Source: Zanthoxylum bungeanum
Lineage: Eukaryota > Streptophyta > Magnoliopsida > Sapindales > Rutaceae
Length of the DNA: 64,000 nucleotides
Direction of reading: 5' to 3'
NCBI GenBank assembly: GCA_019454045.1
Contig: SKCR01033668.1
Location: forward strand, 1 to 64,000
The translations under genes and the position numbers were made by a program. The notes beneath the pieces are model-generated. The model made no database searches and was not told the origin of the DNA. It worked only from the letters and a program-made list of their open reading frames with translations. Below are positions 32,863 to 46,848 of the stretch, piece after piece (within the stretch, counting starts at the first letter, position 1; each line of letters begins with the position of its first letter).

Positions 32863-35697
32863 TGTAGACATGGTACAGAGGTGGGCGACGCTGCACGAGC
32901 TCGCGGCCCGGTCGGGAGTACGGAGTAGCCCGCGGGGGACTAAATCGGAGAATAAATGGAGTCGCCACCCAAGGGAAAACCTCAAACCGTTAGGTTCAGA
33001 ATGGTCCCTTACTTATGCCAATTGTAAAAAACGGATTTAAGCAATGATATAACCAATTCTTATGCAACACATGCAAGATAATTCAAATGACATACAAGTT
33101 TGCACACCAATAAACATAAATGTAAGTGAAAGCAAATGCATAATTCTAAAAACATGTTAATCAGAGAAGTGCGGCAATGACAATAGAATCGTTAACAATA
33201 GCGACAGATAATTAAGCACATGATGCAAAAAGGAATAACCAAAGAGACAAACATGCATAAAACATGATAAAGGAATATGTCAAGTGTGTGCGCGTTCGTG
33301 TAGCATTCGGAAACGCATTCGAACGGGATGGGATGCGATGCATGAAAAGACAGAATGCATACGTTCGGAAACGCTTTCGAACGGAGTGCGGCAGAATGCA
33401 TATGTTCGTGTAGCGTTTGAGAACGCGTTTGAATGAGATTACAAAAACGGCATCTATAATGACATAAACACATGCATGAGTGTTTCTCAAGCGGTACGTG
33501 GAGTTGTATCCCAAGTACAGACCGCACTACCGTCCATTCAGATTCGGCTACGGAATTTATGTCTGGGTTTCCATCCGATATACCGCGAGGGATAACACGC
33601 AATCATTAACACAACGCAATCATTAACCCAATGTTGACATACATGAAATATGATAATGCATATAACAATGAATAACCGAAGAGAGAAATATCTGAAATAA
33701 CAATGAAGACAAATAACACAAAACAAAAATGTGGAACAATAAAACAACAATAAACGTAAATTAAATGTGAAATAATAAAAGACTAATAAGACGAAATAAA
33801 TGCGGAATACTAAATATGTGACCAAATAATTTGGCCGTTTTCAATGTAGGACTTCGCATGCCCGGTTGGATGTATTCCACGTCCAACCAAGCATGTCGTT
33901 TCCAGGACAACAAAATAAAATGGAATAAAGGGTACCCTCAGGTCTTACCTTTTAAGTCGCTTCTCGGGAGTGCGTTGGAACATCGCCGGAAGTGTTAATG
34001 TTTCCGCTATTTTTTTTTGGTTCGCTGGTTCGTTGTTTCCACTCGTTGTTCTCTATATTTTCACTCGATGTTTCGCTGTTTTGTTTACTGTTTTTTGGAC
34101 TGTTTTAGGGGTGGTTTTGCTGCTGTTTTGAGTGGTTATTGAGGGACTGTTTCAGGGATGGTTTTGGGGACTGTTTTTATCTCAGCTTGGGGTGTTTTGG
34201 GACTGTTTCAAGACTGTTTTAGGGGCTGTTTTTGGTTGAGTTTCACATTGGCTTCTGGTTCGGTTTTCACGTGGGTGGAGGGCTGTTTTATTGGTTTGTT
34301 TATTCGGTCAATGGATTTAGGGTTGTTCGTGTTTGTTGTCTTTGCTGTGTGAGGCTGAAATTGTGCATCTTGTTTACATGTTGTCGGTCAGTGGAGTTTC
34401 TGTGTGTGCGTGTTATTGTTGTCTGAGCGTGTCTTTGTTTTTTTTTTATTTTGGTTGATGTCGTGAGAGAGAGAGTGAAGTGTGAGTGGGAGAGAGGGTG
34501 AGAGGAAGAGGAATATAGTATTGCCGTGAGTGTGTTTGTGTGTGGGGAAGAAGAAGGCGTGAAGAGTCCAGGCTAGAGAGAGGAGAGAAGGGCCAAGCGA
34601 GAAGAGAGAGATGTGTATTAGGGTTTATTATTTTTTTTGTGGGCGTGAGAGTGAGGGATGGTTGCCGTGAGTAGTGTGTGCATGAGAGAGGAGTGTGTAT
34701 GTGTTGAATGTGGGAGAACCGAGTGCTGTTTGTGTGCGTTTTGTGTGTGTGTATGGGGTGTGTTCACGTGGCCTTTTGAGGTGTGGAGTGTAGGTGACTT
34801 TGAGGGAAGGGTGCCGTGAGTGTTTGTTTTGAGGCCAGGGACGTGTGCCGAGAGAGATTAGGTTTGTGTTCTTTGTCAATGTGTGTGTTTATTCAAGAGG
34901 GAAGGTGTGTGGTCTGTGTACGTGTTAAGAAAGAAAGAATGTGTGAGGCATGTGTTTGTTTTCATGGGGTTTGCCGAGAGAGATTGGGTTCTTTTGGTTC
35001 TGTCGCGAGTTGTTCGTGGGAGAAATAGAGAGGAAAGAAAGGGGAAGAGGCTGTCGTGGATGAGAGTCAGCTGCTGTTAGGGTTTTTTCTTAGTGGATGG
35101 GTTGTCATGGATAAGAGTGAGAGAGGAAGGAAGGGTTGCGTGAAGTGTCCAGCTTTGTGTGTTATTGATGAATGGTTATCTACGTTTCTGGTTAGGGTTT
35201 ATTTCTTTTGTCATGGCGAGAGATAGAGAGAGTGTCGGTTTGCCGATAGAGAGAAGTTATGTTAGGGAGAGGTGAGAGGCGAGAGAGTTTAGGGTTTATT
35301 TTTTTGTTGTCTTCATGCGGCTGGTTGAAGAGAGAAAGAGAGGGAGGCGAGAGGCAATGGTTAGGGTTTTGTTTTTGGCGTGAGGATTCATAGGGGATAG
35401 GTTTAGTTTAGTGGTCTTTATATAGTGGTGTATTAGGGTTAGGGTTGTGCATGTGGGCTTTGGATGGGTGTGTATGGGCTTTGGATGAGTGCGTATGGGC
35501 TTTGGGCCAAGATTAATGTTTGAAATAGGAATCGACTGAGCGAACCCGCGGCTAACTAGCGATTTTAAATTTGACGAGCTATTAATTTTAGAATTTTCTC
35601 TTTCCGACGTTCGTTTCCCGCGACTTCCGCAACTTATCAGGTAGTGCCTCCTTACGAGGCTCATCATTGGGCTCTTTGCAAAAATGCAGTGTCTACA
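32863..35697 (-). mobile_element. Solo LTR of Ogre-like family (copy 2)
   Basis: A 2835-bp sequence with TGTAGACA/TGTCTACA ends and a perfect CCATA duplication (32858-32862, 35698-35702). It shares the family blocks: the gagtcgccaccc segment (32960), three minisatellite units (33290-33440), the conserved block (33486-33585) and the terminal aaaaatgcagtg. A long stretch (34430-35400) is purine- and gt-rich low-complexity DNA whose open frames are not genes. Diverged from the young pair, so an older insertion reduced by LTR-LTR recombination. Confidence 0.88.
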
Positions 35698-35720
35698 CCA
35701 TATTTGAAGAATTTACAACA

Positions 35721-36002
35721 ATCCCCCACAATTCTTCAAATATTCATGCAGACACTTGAAAGTGTTTCCGTGAACTAAAGCTGTATCGAAATAGGTAGCT
35801 TTCGCCTTGAACCTTTCCTAGTGAATGACAATCGGATTTACTTGGCAAACTAGTGACATGTAGTCTTGAATTGTTCAACCGTTGGTGTAAACCAAGACAA
35901 TTGCCAACACACAGCTTTACTTCGATCATTTCCCGTTATACGGTTATGTTTATTTCGGCCATGAACAGCGATCCTGGATTCATCAAGTACTTTAGGGAAA
36001 TC
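35721..36002 (-). other. Purine tract and 3' region of outer copia element
   Basis: Minus strand attgtgggggat immediately precedes the LTR terminus. The remaining sequence is non-coding and ends in AAATC, the target of the next insertion. Confidence 0.7.
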
Positions 36003-38586
36003 TGTTGGGGTTGGTGCTCAGAGCGCCATTCCGCATCGTATTTATGTCTGATTCATGAATACGATCAATTCCTTTTTCCATAATATTACTTATTTATCGT
36101 TGCACCTCTTATTTTTATATACATATTCGATCTGATTACAATTAGATTGATACTAAATGTGGTTTAGTGATATGTATATATTAGACAAAGGCCCGAAAAT
36201 ATATAATGCAGTACACAGTTGCAAAGGTAGTTTGTAATTGACATTGGGAAGTGTCACTGCTAAATGTATATTATCAAATATAGTTCCTGGTCAAGATTTA
36301 CTAACACGGGTCGATTAGTCAAATCCGTTGAGACCAATACATGTCGTATATGGAGACTTGGTCCGATGGTTTATCCCAATGAACCATGAGTCTGGGGAGA
36401 CTCGTATAGACGTGATGGTGTTTATAGTGGATAAATATTGAACGAATCACCGAAGATTCTTAATAGATGGTACACCAACGTCAATAAGAATCTTCTCGGG
36501 TTGAGTAGCATAGTGGTCATTCGACTTGAGATACCACTGTGGATGTACGAGACATCCTCCACATTTAGATGGCAGTCACGTCACCGATCTATTTAGATCA
36601 GACCTCCGCATGTTCGTTGGGTGTGGACCGATCCTCAGGATATTCTGTGTGTGTCAAGATAGGATCCGTCAGTTCTGTGTACAGAGCATAGGTAGTCCAT
36701 ATGTGATTAGCAATCAGTTAAATCTATGGCCATAGTATATTTCGGAAGTAAGTTCCGAGTGTTATTTAGAGATTGCTAATAGATACGTCGACGAGATTAT
36801 AGCTATAGAGATTTGACGTTTATATCTATATCTCTGGGATAATCCAGATACCTGTGACAGAGGGATTATACGTATGCAATGACCTCGACCTGTATGATTT
36901 AGCTAGTTTATATGTGGTCATCATAATTTACGGGTGGGTAAATTATGGACACAAAATTGGATTTTGTGACAGATATACCTGAATCTAGAGAGTCTCACTA
37001 ATGAAATTTACTCGTAGAATACTAGGGCGATTTTTATAAATAATGGTGATTATTTATAAATCGTTTAAACATTAAATGAAAAATACATGCAAATGGGCCG
37101 AACCGTCATTTCCTAATTAATATGTATTTTTATTTAATATATGATATTATTAAATACACATTAATAAATTATCAAATAAAGGTATTTGACATATATCATT
37201 TATATATGTATTTGAGATATTTAAAGTAAATATAATACATATATTTGAGATATTTGTATTTGATTAATTAATTATTTATTTAATTGTTAAATTATTAATA
37301 TAATTAAAATATAAATATCTTACCAAATGATAAAGTTAGGAAATGATTATAAGTGTATATTATTGATTTATACTTAAAGGAAAATGTTGTCAAAATTATT
37401 TTGACTTCTTAGGATATTTGTTAAAATTGTTTTAAAATGAAAATATTTGTTTTCCTTTACTATATGTAATTATCGGCCAACACCCTAAAATGAATATAAT
37501 TGTTATATTTTTAAGTTGCTTTATTTGACTTTAAGAAAATCATTAAATGGTTTGATGATGACTTTTGCAAGTTGCTAAAGCAAAATTAAATGAAATAAAA
37601 ATATCAAGATATTTGTATATACATCACCTAATTTCGGCCAAGGGCTTTTTGGTGAAGGTATATATTGTTTTGTTTCATTTTTTAGGGTTTAACAAGTTCA
37701 TTAGACACAAATGAAACACAAAAGAAGTTGAGAGGAAAGCTTGAAAAATCTTGTTTTTGTAAGTATTTCTTTAAAGTCTTCAATATGGAAATTGTTTCTA
37801 ACATGCTTGGCATCATTTTGTGTAGCTTTGATGTTCTCTCTACTCTTATAGTTTGTAGTTAATTTGTTGTGAACTTGAATGAAAGATGTGTGCATGTAAG
37901 TAAGCTTGAAATGGTTTTAAATGCTTACTTTTGATTCTTTGGAAATCAAGTTGCCATTCTAGAGTTTTTGAGCCACTCCTTGGTGACCTAAAATTGTTCT
38001 AGAGTTATTTCAAAGTGGTGAGACTTGTTTGGTGTTGTAAATATTGAACTAAAGTGTTGGATTTTAAAGATTTGGTAAAATTACTCAATTTGATGAAATT
38101 GAAAAAATAGGGTTCTTAACCCATCCCAAATTTAGCGATTTTCATATATGTGATTTATTATGGAGTGTATATGATGCATGTAAAATTTTGGGTTGATTGG
38201 ATTTGATCTTGGCATGTTTTGAACAAAATGGACTAAATTACAATTAATCAAAAATTTGGGGACCTCTCGGCAATTTGCTTAAAGTTTGGTATCTTTATTG
38301 CAATCTGATTTTGATGTATTGGATATGTTGAAAATTATTTTAGAACTGATTTAGAATTATCCAAAATTGTATTTGATAATTTTGGACTAAAATGATCAAT
38401 TTGCAAAGTTTTGGGCCAATTCGGTAATTACCAAGAAATTTATTTTCTTGTGTTCAGAATTTGATAATTGGGTAATTAAATAAATAAGTTTATTTAATAG
38501 GTCCAAGAAAAATTTTGAAATCGGAAAATTTTGATTTTCTGCGATTCCGTTGAGTTACCGGATCTTCCGCCCTTAAAATCCCAACA
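36003..38586 (+). repeat. 5' LTR of LARD-like element
   Basis: 2584 bp, AT-rich after about 37000. Matches 55568-57949 from position 36230 on, with differences of several percent. Confidence 0.8.
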
Positions 38587-41500
38587 AAATTGTATCAGAG
38601 CGAGTCTGATTCTTGGCCCCTGATATGATTAGCCCTTTAAATCTAATGTTTTTTCTTGTCTTTTCTTGATACATGCATGCTTTAATTTAATTTGATTAAA
38701 TTTGAAGTGTATGACACTTTGTGGAATATCCCCGCTTAATAAGGTTTTAAAGTAATTGGTATTTGGAATACTTGTTTCTTGGTTCGCCTTGTCAATACGG
38801 TTTATAGATACTTTTCCGTGACTACATCTGAGACCGTGCCTCTGCTGTGAGGGTGTATTCGATAGAGATTTATTTATGCCGGATGTATATTAGATAATAG
38901 ATAAATTCAAGCAAAAGCGGAATCCTGAACGTGCCCTAACTTTCAGGGTTACGCAAGTAGCTTGAGTTTAACCTTGGTACGCCTCCTTGTGAACGTGCCC
39001 TAACTGTCATAACGAGAAACGATCAGGACCGGAACCCAGAAGTCACTATTGAGTGATTGACAAATGAGTTGTCTACCTGATGAATATATGTAGGCGAGAC
39101 CGTGCCTCTGCTGTAAGTCGAAATATATTCATGGGGTCCACTTCCCATTGTGAAATTCGATTTAATTATTGAATTCTCTTTTTTCCGTTGGGGATTACGG
39201 TATTACGTAAAATAGTGGGAGGCACTGTTAAGTTTAAAATATTCCATAACTTAGACATTGTGTATTATTATGGAAATTGCCACTTGTTCGTTTCCTTATT
39301 CTTTTGTTTTTATGGAATTGAATATTTATTCACTGCACACATATTTTGATATGTCATCTGACTTGACTTTTGGTTACAGTTATTCTAGAATAGGTTTTAG
39401 ATACTATTAGACTAGGATATTTTTTTTTAGATTGGTCTAAACCATCGGGAACTGTTGTTCCATTTTTCTTGAAAAATCAAGATGGTTAGTGACTTAGTTT
39501 CTAAGTCATGACAGATAATCTAGATAGATATCCCTTTTGGGATATTATTCTGTAATGAGAATAGTTTCTTGTGCAGTAAGAATTTACACGAATAAGTTCA
39601 TGTCTCGAGATTCTTGACTGCATTAAGAAAGCCACATTAGGTATTTGTTTATCTAGTAATGACGTTTCTTAGCTTTAATGACCTTTAGAGGCAATGTATC
39701 TGACACAATTTGCTAATCAGTTATTTGCAATTGTTGTGAATAGTTGAATGCAAATAGTAAAGCTAAAGAAAGGAGATGCGTATAGTTGTGTATAGAAAAT
39801 ATCGATTTTCACAATACTACAACTATAGGTATTTGATACCAGATCTCCCGTCTAGTTATTTAAAATATTAGTTAATTATTGTTTTGATATTTGATATCGA
39901 AACTTGCGACTATTGGACAATTACTTCTTCTTTATAAACAATTGTTATATATTTTAAATATAACTAGTAGTGTCATTGACGTAGAGGTAAACATTAAGAA
40001 AAAATATTCGGTAAAATAAATAATTTAGAACGGTGTTTTATGAGATTTTATCACTTAAGCATTGGATGCTTATTCTGTATGGTAACTGATGGTTTGATAC
40101 GAGATCACACCACATATCTTTATCCATTTAATGAATATTGTATTCGGGAATATGATTAAAATCTCGTTTAACTAATGATTTTTCATTTGACCACCAGATT
40201 TATTAAACTGATACATTAGATGTATGTAGTTTAATGTATTGTAATTGCTTAAGGTAGTTTTCTTTACTTCGTAACTTAGTTTATGAATTGTCATAACTTA
40301 GTTACGTGTTTCTGAAGGAACACATATTGAACGTCTTGAAAGTATCAAGATCTTTCAATCTGTTCTGATGAAACGTATATTGAACATTTTTTACTTGTTC
40401 AAATATATTCAATCTGAAGTTTTTTTTTTTTGAGAACTCTATCCTTAAAATTCATTACATATCTTTAAACTGTTCAAAGATCTTTGATACGATCAAACAT
40501 ATGAATTTAAAGCAATTAGTTCTAAGGTTATTCAGTGAATATGATTCTTATTCAATATTATTCTTCCACGATTCCATCTTGATGGAATTGAGTAGTGGGA
40601 GCAGTCGAATCTTATATGATTTGATTCGTTTGATATTGAATGTTACTGAATTAGTTTCAATACTCTTGGGTATATGCTCCAGTAACACTAGTTCATCTTT
40701 TTAATTTAGGTTCCATTAATTTCTATAGTTACATATATTATATGTATAGGTAGAAAATTCGAATCTTGAAAAGTTTGAGATTTGAAACCTTCTTTTATAT
40801 AATTGTTATATAATGGAAATTACTTACGCCTCGGAGGTATAAGTAAAAGTTTTTTGTTTATTCTGTTTAATAGAATATTGTATTCTATTTGATAGAATAT
40901 CTTTCCTAAGTAGTAAAATCGTTTTATTACTTGGTCTGTAACATCGGATGTTAACAATTGTAGAAAAGACTTGACTTATTGAAGTAAAATATGAGAATGA
41001 TAAATTATAAATGGAACTACGTAATTAATAAGACGAAACAATCCTTATACATCTTCTATATAAGTCTAATAGGACATCAGAATCATTTACGAGTATTTGA
41101 TACTTAATGGTTCTGCTATTTTCTTACCGAAGAAAATTATCCTATAACTTATAATGGAAGCGATATTTGATATCGATTCTGGAAGTTCATTATTAAATCA
41201 TAGATCTAAGATTGTTCGTAGCTTACTATGATCAAGTTTTGAACTTGATTAAGCTTTAATTATGAATTAGTTCATGATATGTGCTAATTGTTTGCGCAGC
41301 AAAAGCAGTGTGAGCTTATTAAAGATTTGACATTTATAGTATGACAGTGAGAAAAGTTATACTCAACAATCTATTGTAGATTATGAGGAAACTTGTCTCT
41401 AGTCACACTAATTGAACAATTAAAGATATATTGGTTAATGTTGATATTAAACTGTACATTTTAGCTAAAGAATGCAAAGTGACGTTTTTGAATGACTTAT

Positions 41501-42600
41501 TCAGATAAGAGATCAGTTGTGATTTCTTTGTTTGAAGAGTTCATTCTGGAATGGCCCTAGAGTTTGTGTTCTGCTGAGATCGCAGTTTAGTGTGCTAGCT
41601 TATAGAGCCTATTGTAGACTCGGATAAGTCTTCCGGAAATCCGTGTTCTCTATTTTTGATATCAGTCAGATTGTCTGATCTTGTCAAAGTATAGAGAATA
41701 CATATGTGATTGAAAGGTTAGTGGGAGCGTACAAATTACTTTCTAGTGTTATATTTCCTAACAACATTATCATTATTATAGTAATAATGAGATGTTTGTA
41801 AGGTAAGAGGTTTACCTAAGTTTTCCCTTACTCCGTGAAAGTAGTAAAAGTTGTCTTTATTATATTCAATTTAAAGTTTTATATATAAGATATAAGACTA
41901 TGAGACTAGTGAGATACTTCTATTAGTCGTGCATTAGATATGATCTAATAAAAGACACAACAAGGCTATATGTATGACAGTTAGTATAACTGTTTGACGG
42001 TTAATGTGTGTCTTATATAAAGTATTCATCTTTCGTAAAGGATGATTCCTTTTTCGAAAGAGATATTGATTAGAATGTCTAATCAATCTTATGTATCATT
42101 TGATGATGACATAATAAATACTTTATTATGTGCGATTGTAGATATCGATTTAATCGTAATTGTTACGAGTTATTTTGATATCATATAGACCATAGGATTG
42201 ATCTTGAAACATGTTCTTTGTGATATTTGAGATATTAAGAACGAGTTTCTTAATTCATGGAGCATTTAGTATGTAACCGTTTGTGTCATATTAGTTTTGA
42301 GTCTAATTATGACGTTAGACTGTCTACGTCATAAAGAGTCAGAAAAGATGCAGTTAGAGTGTCACAGAGGATTCTACTTTTTTAGTGGAATTAGATGGAA
42401 CTTATGAAATATTGAATCATGAAGTTGCATAATAACCTTATAAACTAGAAGTTTTGTATTATCGTTGTGCTTACGGTTGTCTTCATAGTATTTTGGATTT
42501 GATCCCTAAATACTTGGACAACTCAGTAGCTGTAGCACAATACTGATGTAGCATCAGAGTCATATTAATGTATAATTTAGATTCTACAAAATATTAATGA
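38587..42600 (+). other. Interior of LARD-like element, no genes
   Basis: The primer site is at about 38590-38601. The remainder is AT-rich with no frame above 67 codons and no domain. gagaccgtgcctctgctgt occurs twice (about 38831 and 39096) and gaacgtgccctaact twice (about 38928 and 38992), suggesting small internal duplications. Confidence 0.65.
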
Positions 42601-45284
42601 TGTTGGTCTCTAAGACAATCCCAAGATCATATAAAGCAATGAAATCATGTGAATACGAAAATAAAGTATGGCGGAATCATACTTACAAAGAACGGATTTA
42701 GGATGCGTCAAATATAAAAATTTGTTCCTCCAACTTTCGGCCAAGCTCCTCCTTTGGGGATGTAATCCAAGATCCAAGATTAATGGTGATTCCAAGCTCC
42801 AAGGTTGGTTTCCCGATCACCTTGAATGATTCATTGTGTGTGCTAGCACTTAGAAATTTTTTGCAACAAAAATCTTCTTCTTCTTCCTCATAGTTTCAGC
42901 CAAAGAAGAAAGAAAATGGAGAGAGTATTTTGGTTCCCAAAACCGTGAGCTAGAGAGAGTGAGAGTGAGTGAATGACTTGATTAATTGATTTCAAAAATC
43001 AAAAGAAAGATATACCAAACATTTGGTATATGTCATTCACCTTGTCAACTTGTGTGTAAAACAAGTTACCATGATTTCATTCACTAACTTCCATCACCAA
43101 AAATGTGAATGAATGACTAGTGATGTGACATGTGGGCCCCACTTAATTCAAAATCTGAGTGGGCCCGCAACACATCCCGGGCTCGAGTTCGCTAATTCCG
43201 AATTAATGAATTTTTCGTTGCGACGTAATTATATCAAATTTAATTAAATAATTATGCATAGCAAAATTATTATTCATGTCGCTAGTGAATTAATTCTAAA
43301 TTAATTCGTTTGCCCGAATTAAAATCCAATTTTAATTCCGCATCGAAATCTAAATTCGTTTAATATATCGAATATATTATTTTATGGATTAATTCCAAAT
43401 TAATCGTTCTCTCTCTTCAAATAGTATTTTATCCTAGATAAAATCTCTCCGTAATTAATCTCAGATTAATTATGTTTGAATCATACGTCATCGATGAATC
43501 TTCGGGAAGCGACCGATGAGATCCCTGGATATGTTGGCAGTAAATCCGGTCGTCGGACTATCCGAACACGTACGTACCTTGTACTACGTTTTTACCGATT
43601 TACTAGACATGATTGGCTTCTAGCAAAGCACTGTGCCTACCCAATTCTCCAGAAATATTCTTAAAGGAATATATAATCTATGTCAGGCGTAGTATACGTA
43701 GTATTGCGTATTGCGATCTAGTATCGGATGTCACATGCAAGGCCTGGGGCTGGAATAGTGTCTGCCCCGTACGAAGCATATATCGGATTACAAGCAACTA
43801 GTCTCTTTAATCGGATAATCATGACCATGTCATATTATCCCGATGGTTGCAACCAATTAGAGTATCAGTTCTGTATCCATGCGTGATCATCATCTCCATA
43901 TGACTGAAGTGATACTTCCATCTTGACATCACACCCAATACACTACGATTCTCAATAAACCCAGAAGAGGCGTACACAGAACCTGTTAAAGTCCTGGACG
44001 ACCAAAACCAAAGCGTATTGATTGTCGCAAGTACTAGCGATGCAAGTCTCAGGTTAAGACCAAATACACCTACCCTGATGCGGATTCCCATAGACACATA
44101 GTCATACTACCAATGGGATTCCACAGGGTCTATCCAGAGCGAAGCTGTTTCCGTACCATCGGTAAACACAACATCCTATCACACTTACATAAGTATCCAA
44201 TACTTAAATATATGAGAACTATGAAGTTACACTTCCATAACACGCACAAGTGCAATACTAGTCTATTCCACATTATCGATGTCCAGTCTCGATAATACTA
44301 CGACTAGGGATATTTAATGATTAAACCTTTATGGATTGATACTTTCTCATATCTTATAATCCGTAACTAATCATAAGGACTTTTATCATTTATATATTTA
44401 AGTAATCAAATTATAAAATGATAAAATGCAATTTCATTGTCACATAGTTAATTTGTACAAAAACCACAATGTCTTTTACAAATAATGACGATATAGGTCA
44501 TAATTGTCCAACAATCTCCCACTTGGCCTATAGCCAGTCACTCAAGCATCTAACATCTGAACTATGTACATGTCGCTCAAAATTTTGTTGAGGAATAGCT
44601 TTCATCAGCGGATCTGCAATGTTGTCCTCTGATGTGACCTTCTCGATCTTCACATCGCCACGATGTATGATCTCATGAATCAGATGGAAACGTCGAAGAA
44701 CATGCTTGGATCGTTGATGAGACTGTGGTTCCTTAGCCTGCGCTATAGCCCCGTTATTGTCACAATACAATGGAACGGGCTCAGCTGCTAACGGAACTAC
44801 TCCTAATCCAATTAGGAATTTACGGATCCAAACAGTCTTTTTTGCTGCTTCAGCTGCAGCAATGTACTCCGCTTCTGTTTTTGAATCGGCAATAGTCTCT
44901 TGCTTGGAAGATTTCCAGCTTACTGCTCCGTTATTCAAACAAAATATGTACCCGGATTGCGACTTACAGTCGTCTTTATCGGTTTGGAAACTTGCATCGG
45001 TATACCCAGTTACCTCAAGTTCTCCATCTCCATAGATTAAGAAAGCATCTTTAGTTCGTCTAAGATACTTTAGGATATTCTTAACCGCCATCCAGTGACC
45101 ATCACCTGGATCGGCCTGATAGCGACTACACATGCTTAAAGCATACGAGACATCAGGTCGCGTACATATCATAGCATACATGATCGATCCGACTGTCGAG
45201 GCGAACGGTATCTGACTCATGCTGTCTCTCTCATCTTGAGTTTTAGGACACATGTCCTTAGATAGAGTGACGCCATGTGACACT
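42601..45284 (-). mobile_element. Copia fragment B1: 3' LTR plus RNase H
   Basis: The LTR 42601-44513 (TGTTGGTCTC...TGTCCAACA) is followed by a minus-strand purine tract (aagtgggagat) and a RNase H reading frame. Inserted into the LARD-like interior. Its 5' part is missing because fragment B2 interrupts it at 45284. Confidence 0.78.
44528..45284 (-). pseudogene. Copia RNase H and end of RT
   Basis: The minus-strand frame reads the segment between RT and RNase H (GSIMYAMICTRPDVSYAL), then RNase H with YTDASFQTDKDDCKSQSGY, KTEAEYIA and YCDNNGAIA, and ends CLSDWL at the tail. It is open for over 250 codons, so it decayed little before truncation. The upstream codons continuing to 45322 come from the inserted B2 LTR, not from the enzyme. 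RNase H degrades element RNA during reverse transcription. Upstream RT, integrase and gag are absent. Confidence 0.85.
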
Positions 45285-46848
45285 TGTTGGATTTTACTAA
45301 GGTCCCAATGATCAATAAACAAGCATGAAACATAAGTGAAAACATACGAGGAGTTGCGGAATACTCACAACGATCGGTTGAGCGACGCTTTGACGAACAA
45401 AAATTGAATTTCTGCTCATGTACTGCTCACGGCAGTGACTGAATTTCCATCTCCAAGATTCGGCTTCATCTTCAAGTTTTTGAGCACCAAGCTTCGTCAA
45501 ACGATTCCCGGCTCATGGGTGGACTTCCCTATCACCTTCGCATGTCTCTCGGAGTGTGCTAGCACTCTTGATTTTGCAACAAAATCACACTTAGCCTCCC
45601 TTCATTTTCGGTTCTGCCCAGCAAAACAGAAGAACAAAACTGCCCAAAATGGGCGAGAGATGAGGAGAGAAATGGTTGCTCCAAACGTGAGCAAAGAGAA
45701 TAAAAAGAGAGATTAAAATGTGTAATTGATTTTTCAAAACATATACACACTTTTGGCTTTCAAAAAGTCAAACAATTTAAAGCCATAAATGCCAACCACT
45801 ACATTAATCAATCAATCAATTGTCACATCACTCAAAGTGGCATGATTTGACGCTTGATGTGACTAGCGATTTGAGGCTTGATTTGACTTGCGTGCCGCAC
45901 TCGAATTCGAAATGCGAATGCGCTCGCAAATAATCCCGGGCTCGGGTTCGCTAATTCCAAATTAACGAATTTTCCGTTGCGACGCAATTAAATGATTATG
46001 CCTAGCGAAATCACTATTCACGTCGCTAACGAATTAATTCTAAACTAACTCGTTCGCCCGAATTAAAATCTAATTTTAATTCCGCGTTGAAATCCAATCT
46101 CGTTTAATATATCGAATATATTAATTTACCGATTAATTCTAAATTAATCGTTATCTCTCTTTAATTGATATTTTATCCCAGATAAAATATCTTCGCAATT
46201 AATCCCAGATTAATTTTCTCTCTCATCTAATTAATCCCAGATTAATTAAAAGTGCAAGTCATACGTCATCGGTGAATCTTTGGGAAGCGATCCATGAGAT
46301 CCCCGGATATGTTGGCAGTAAATTCGGTCGTCGGACTATCCGAACACGTGAGTACCTCGTACTACGTTTGCACCGATTTACAAGACAAGGTTGGCTTCTA
46401 GCAAAGCACCATGCCTACCCAATTCTCCAGAAATATCCTTACAGGAATAAAGGATCTACCAATGGAATTCCGAGGGGGTCTATCCAGAGCGAAGCTGTTT
46501 CCCGTACCATCGATAAAACACAACCTCCTATTACACTTGCATGAGTATCCTATTCCCAAATATATTAGAACTATGTCGTTGTGCCCTCACAACGCGCACA
46601 AGTGTAATACTAGTCTTTTACGCATTTATCGATGTCCAATCTCGATAATACTCTGACTAGGGATATTCAATGATTTATCCTTCATGGACTGATACTGTCT
46701 CATATCATTCTCAATCCAGGAACAAAACACAGAGACCTCCTATCATTTATATATCTAGGTGATATAATCACAAATGATAAGAGTGCAATCTCCTTTGTCA
46801 CATAGTTAATCTGTACAACAACACCATGATCTGTACAAATAGTGACGC

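Noticed and set aside
34158..35080. Several 60-83 codon frames in a solo LTR
   Set aside because: They lie in gagaga/gtgtgt low-complexity DNA and are not kept in other LTR copies.
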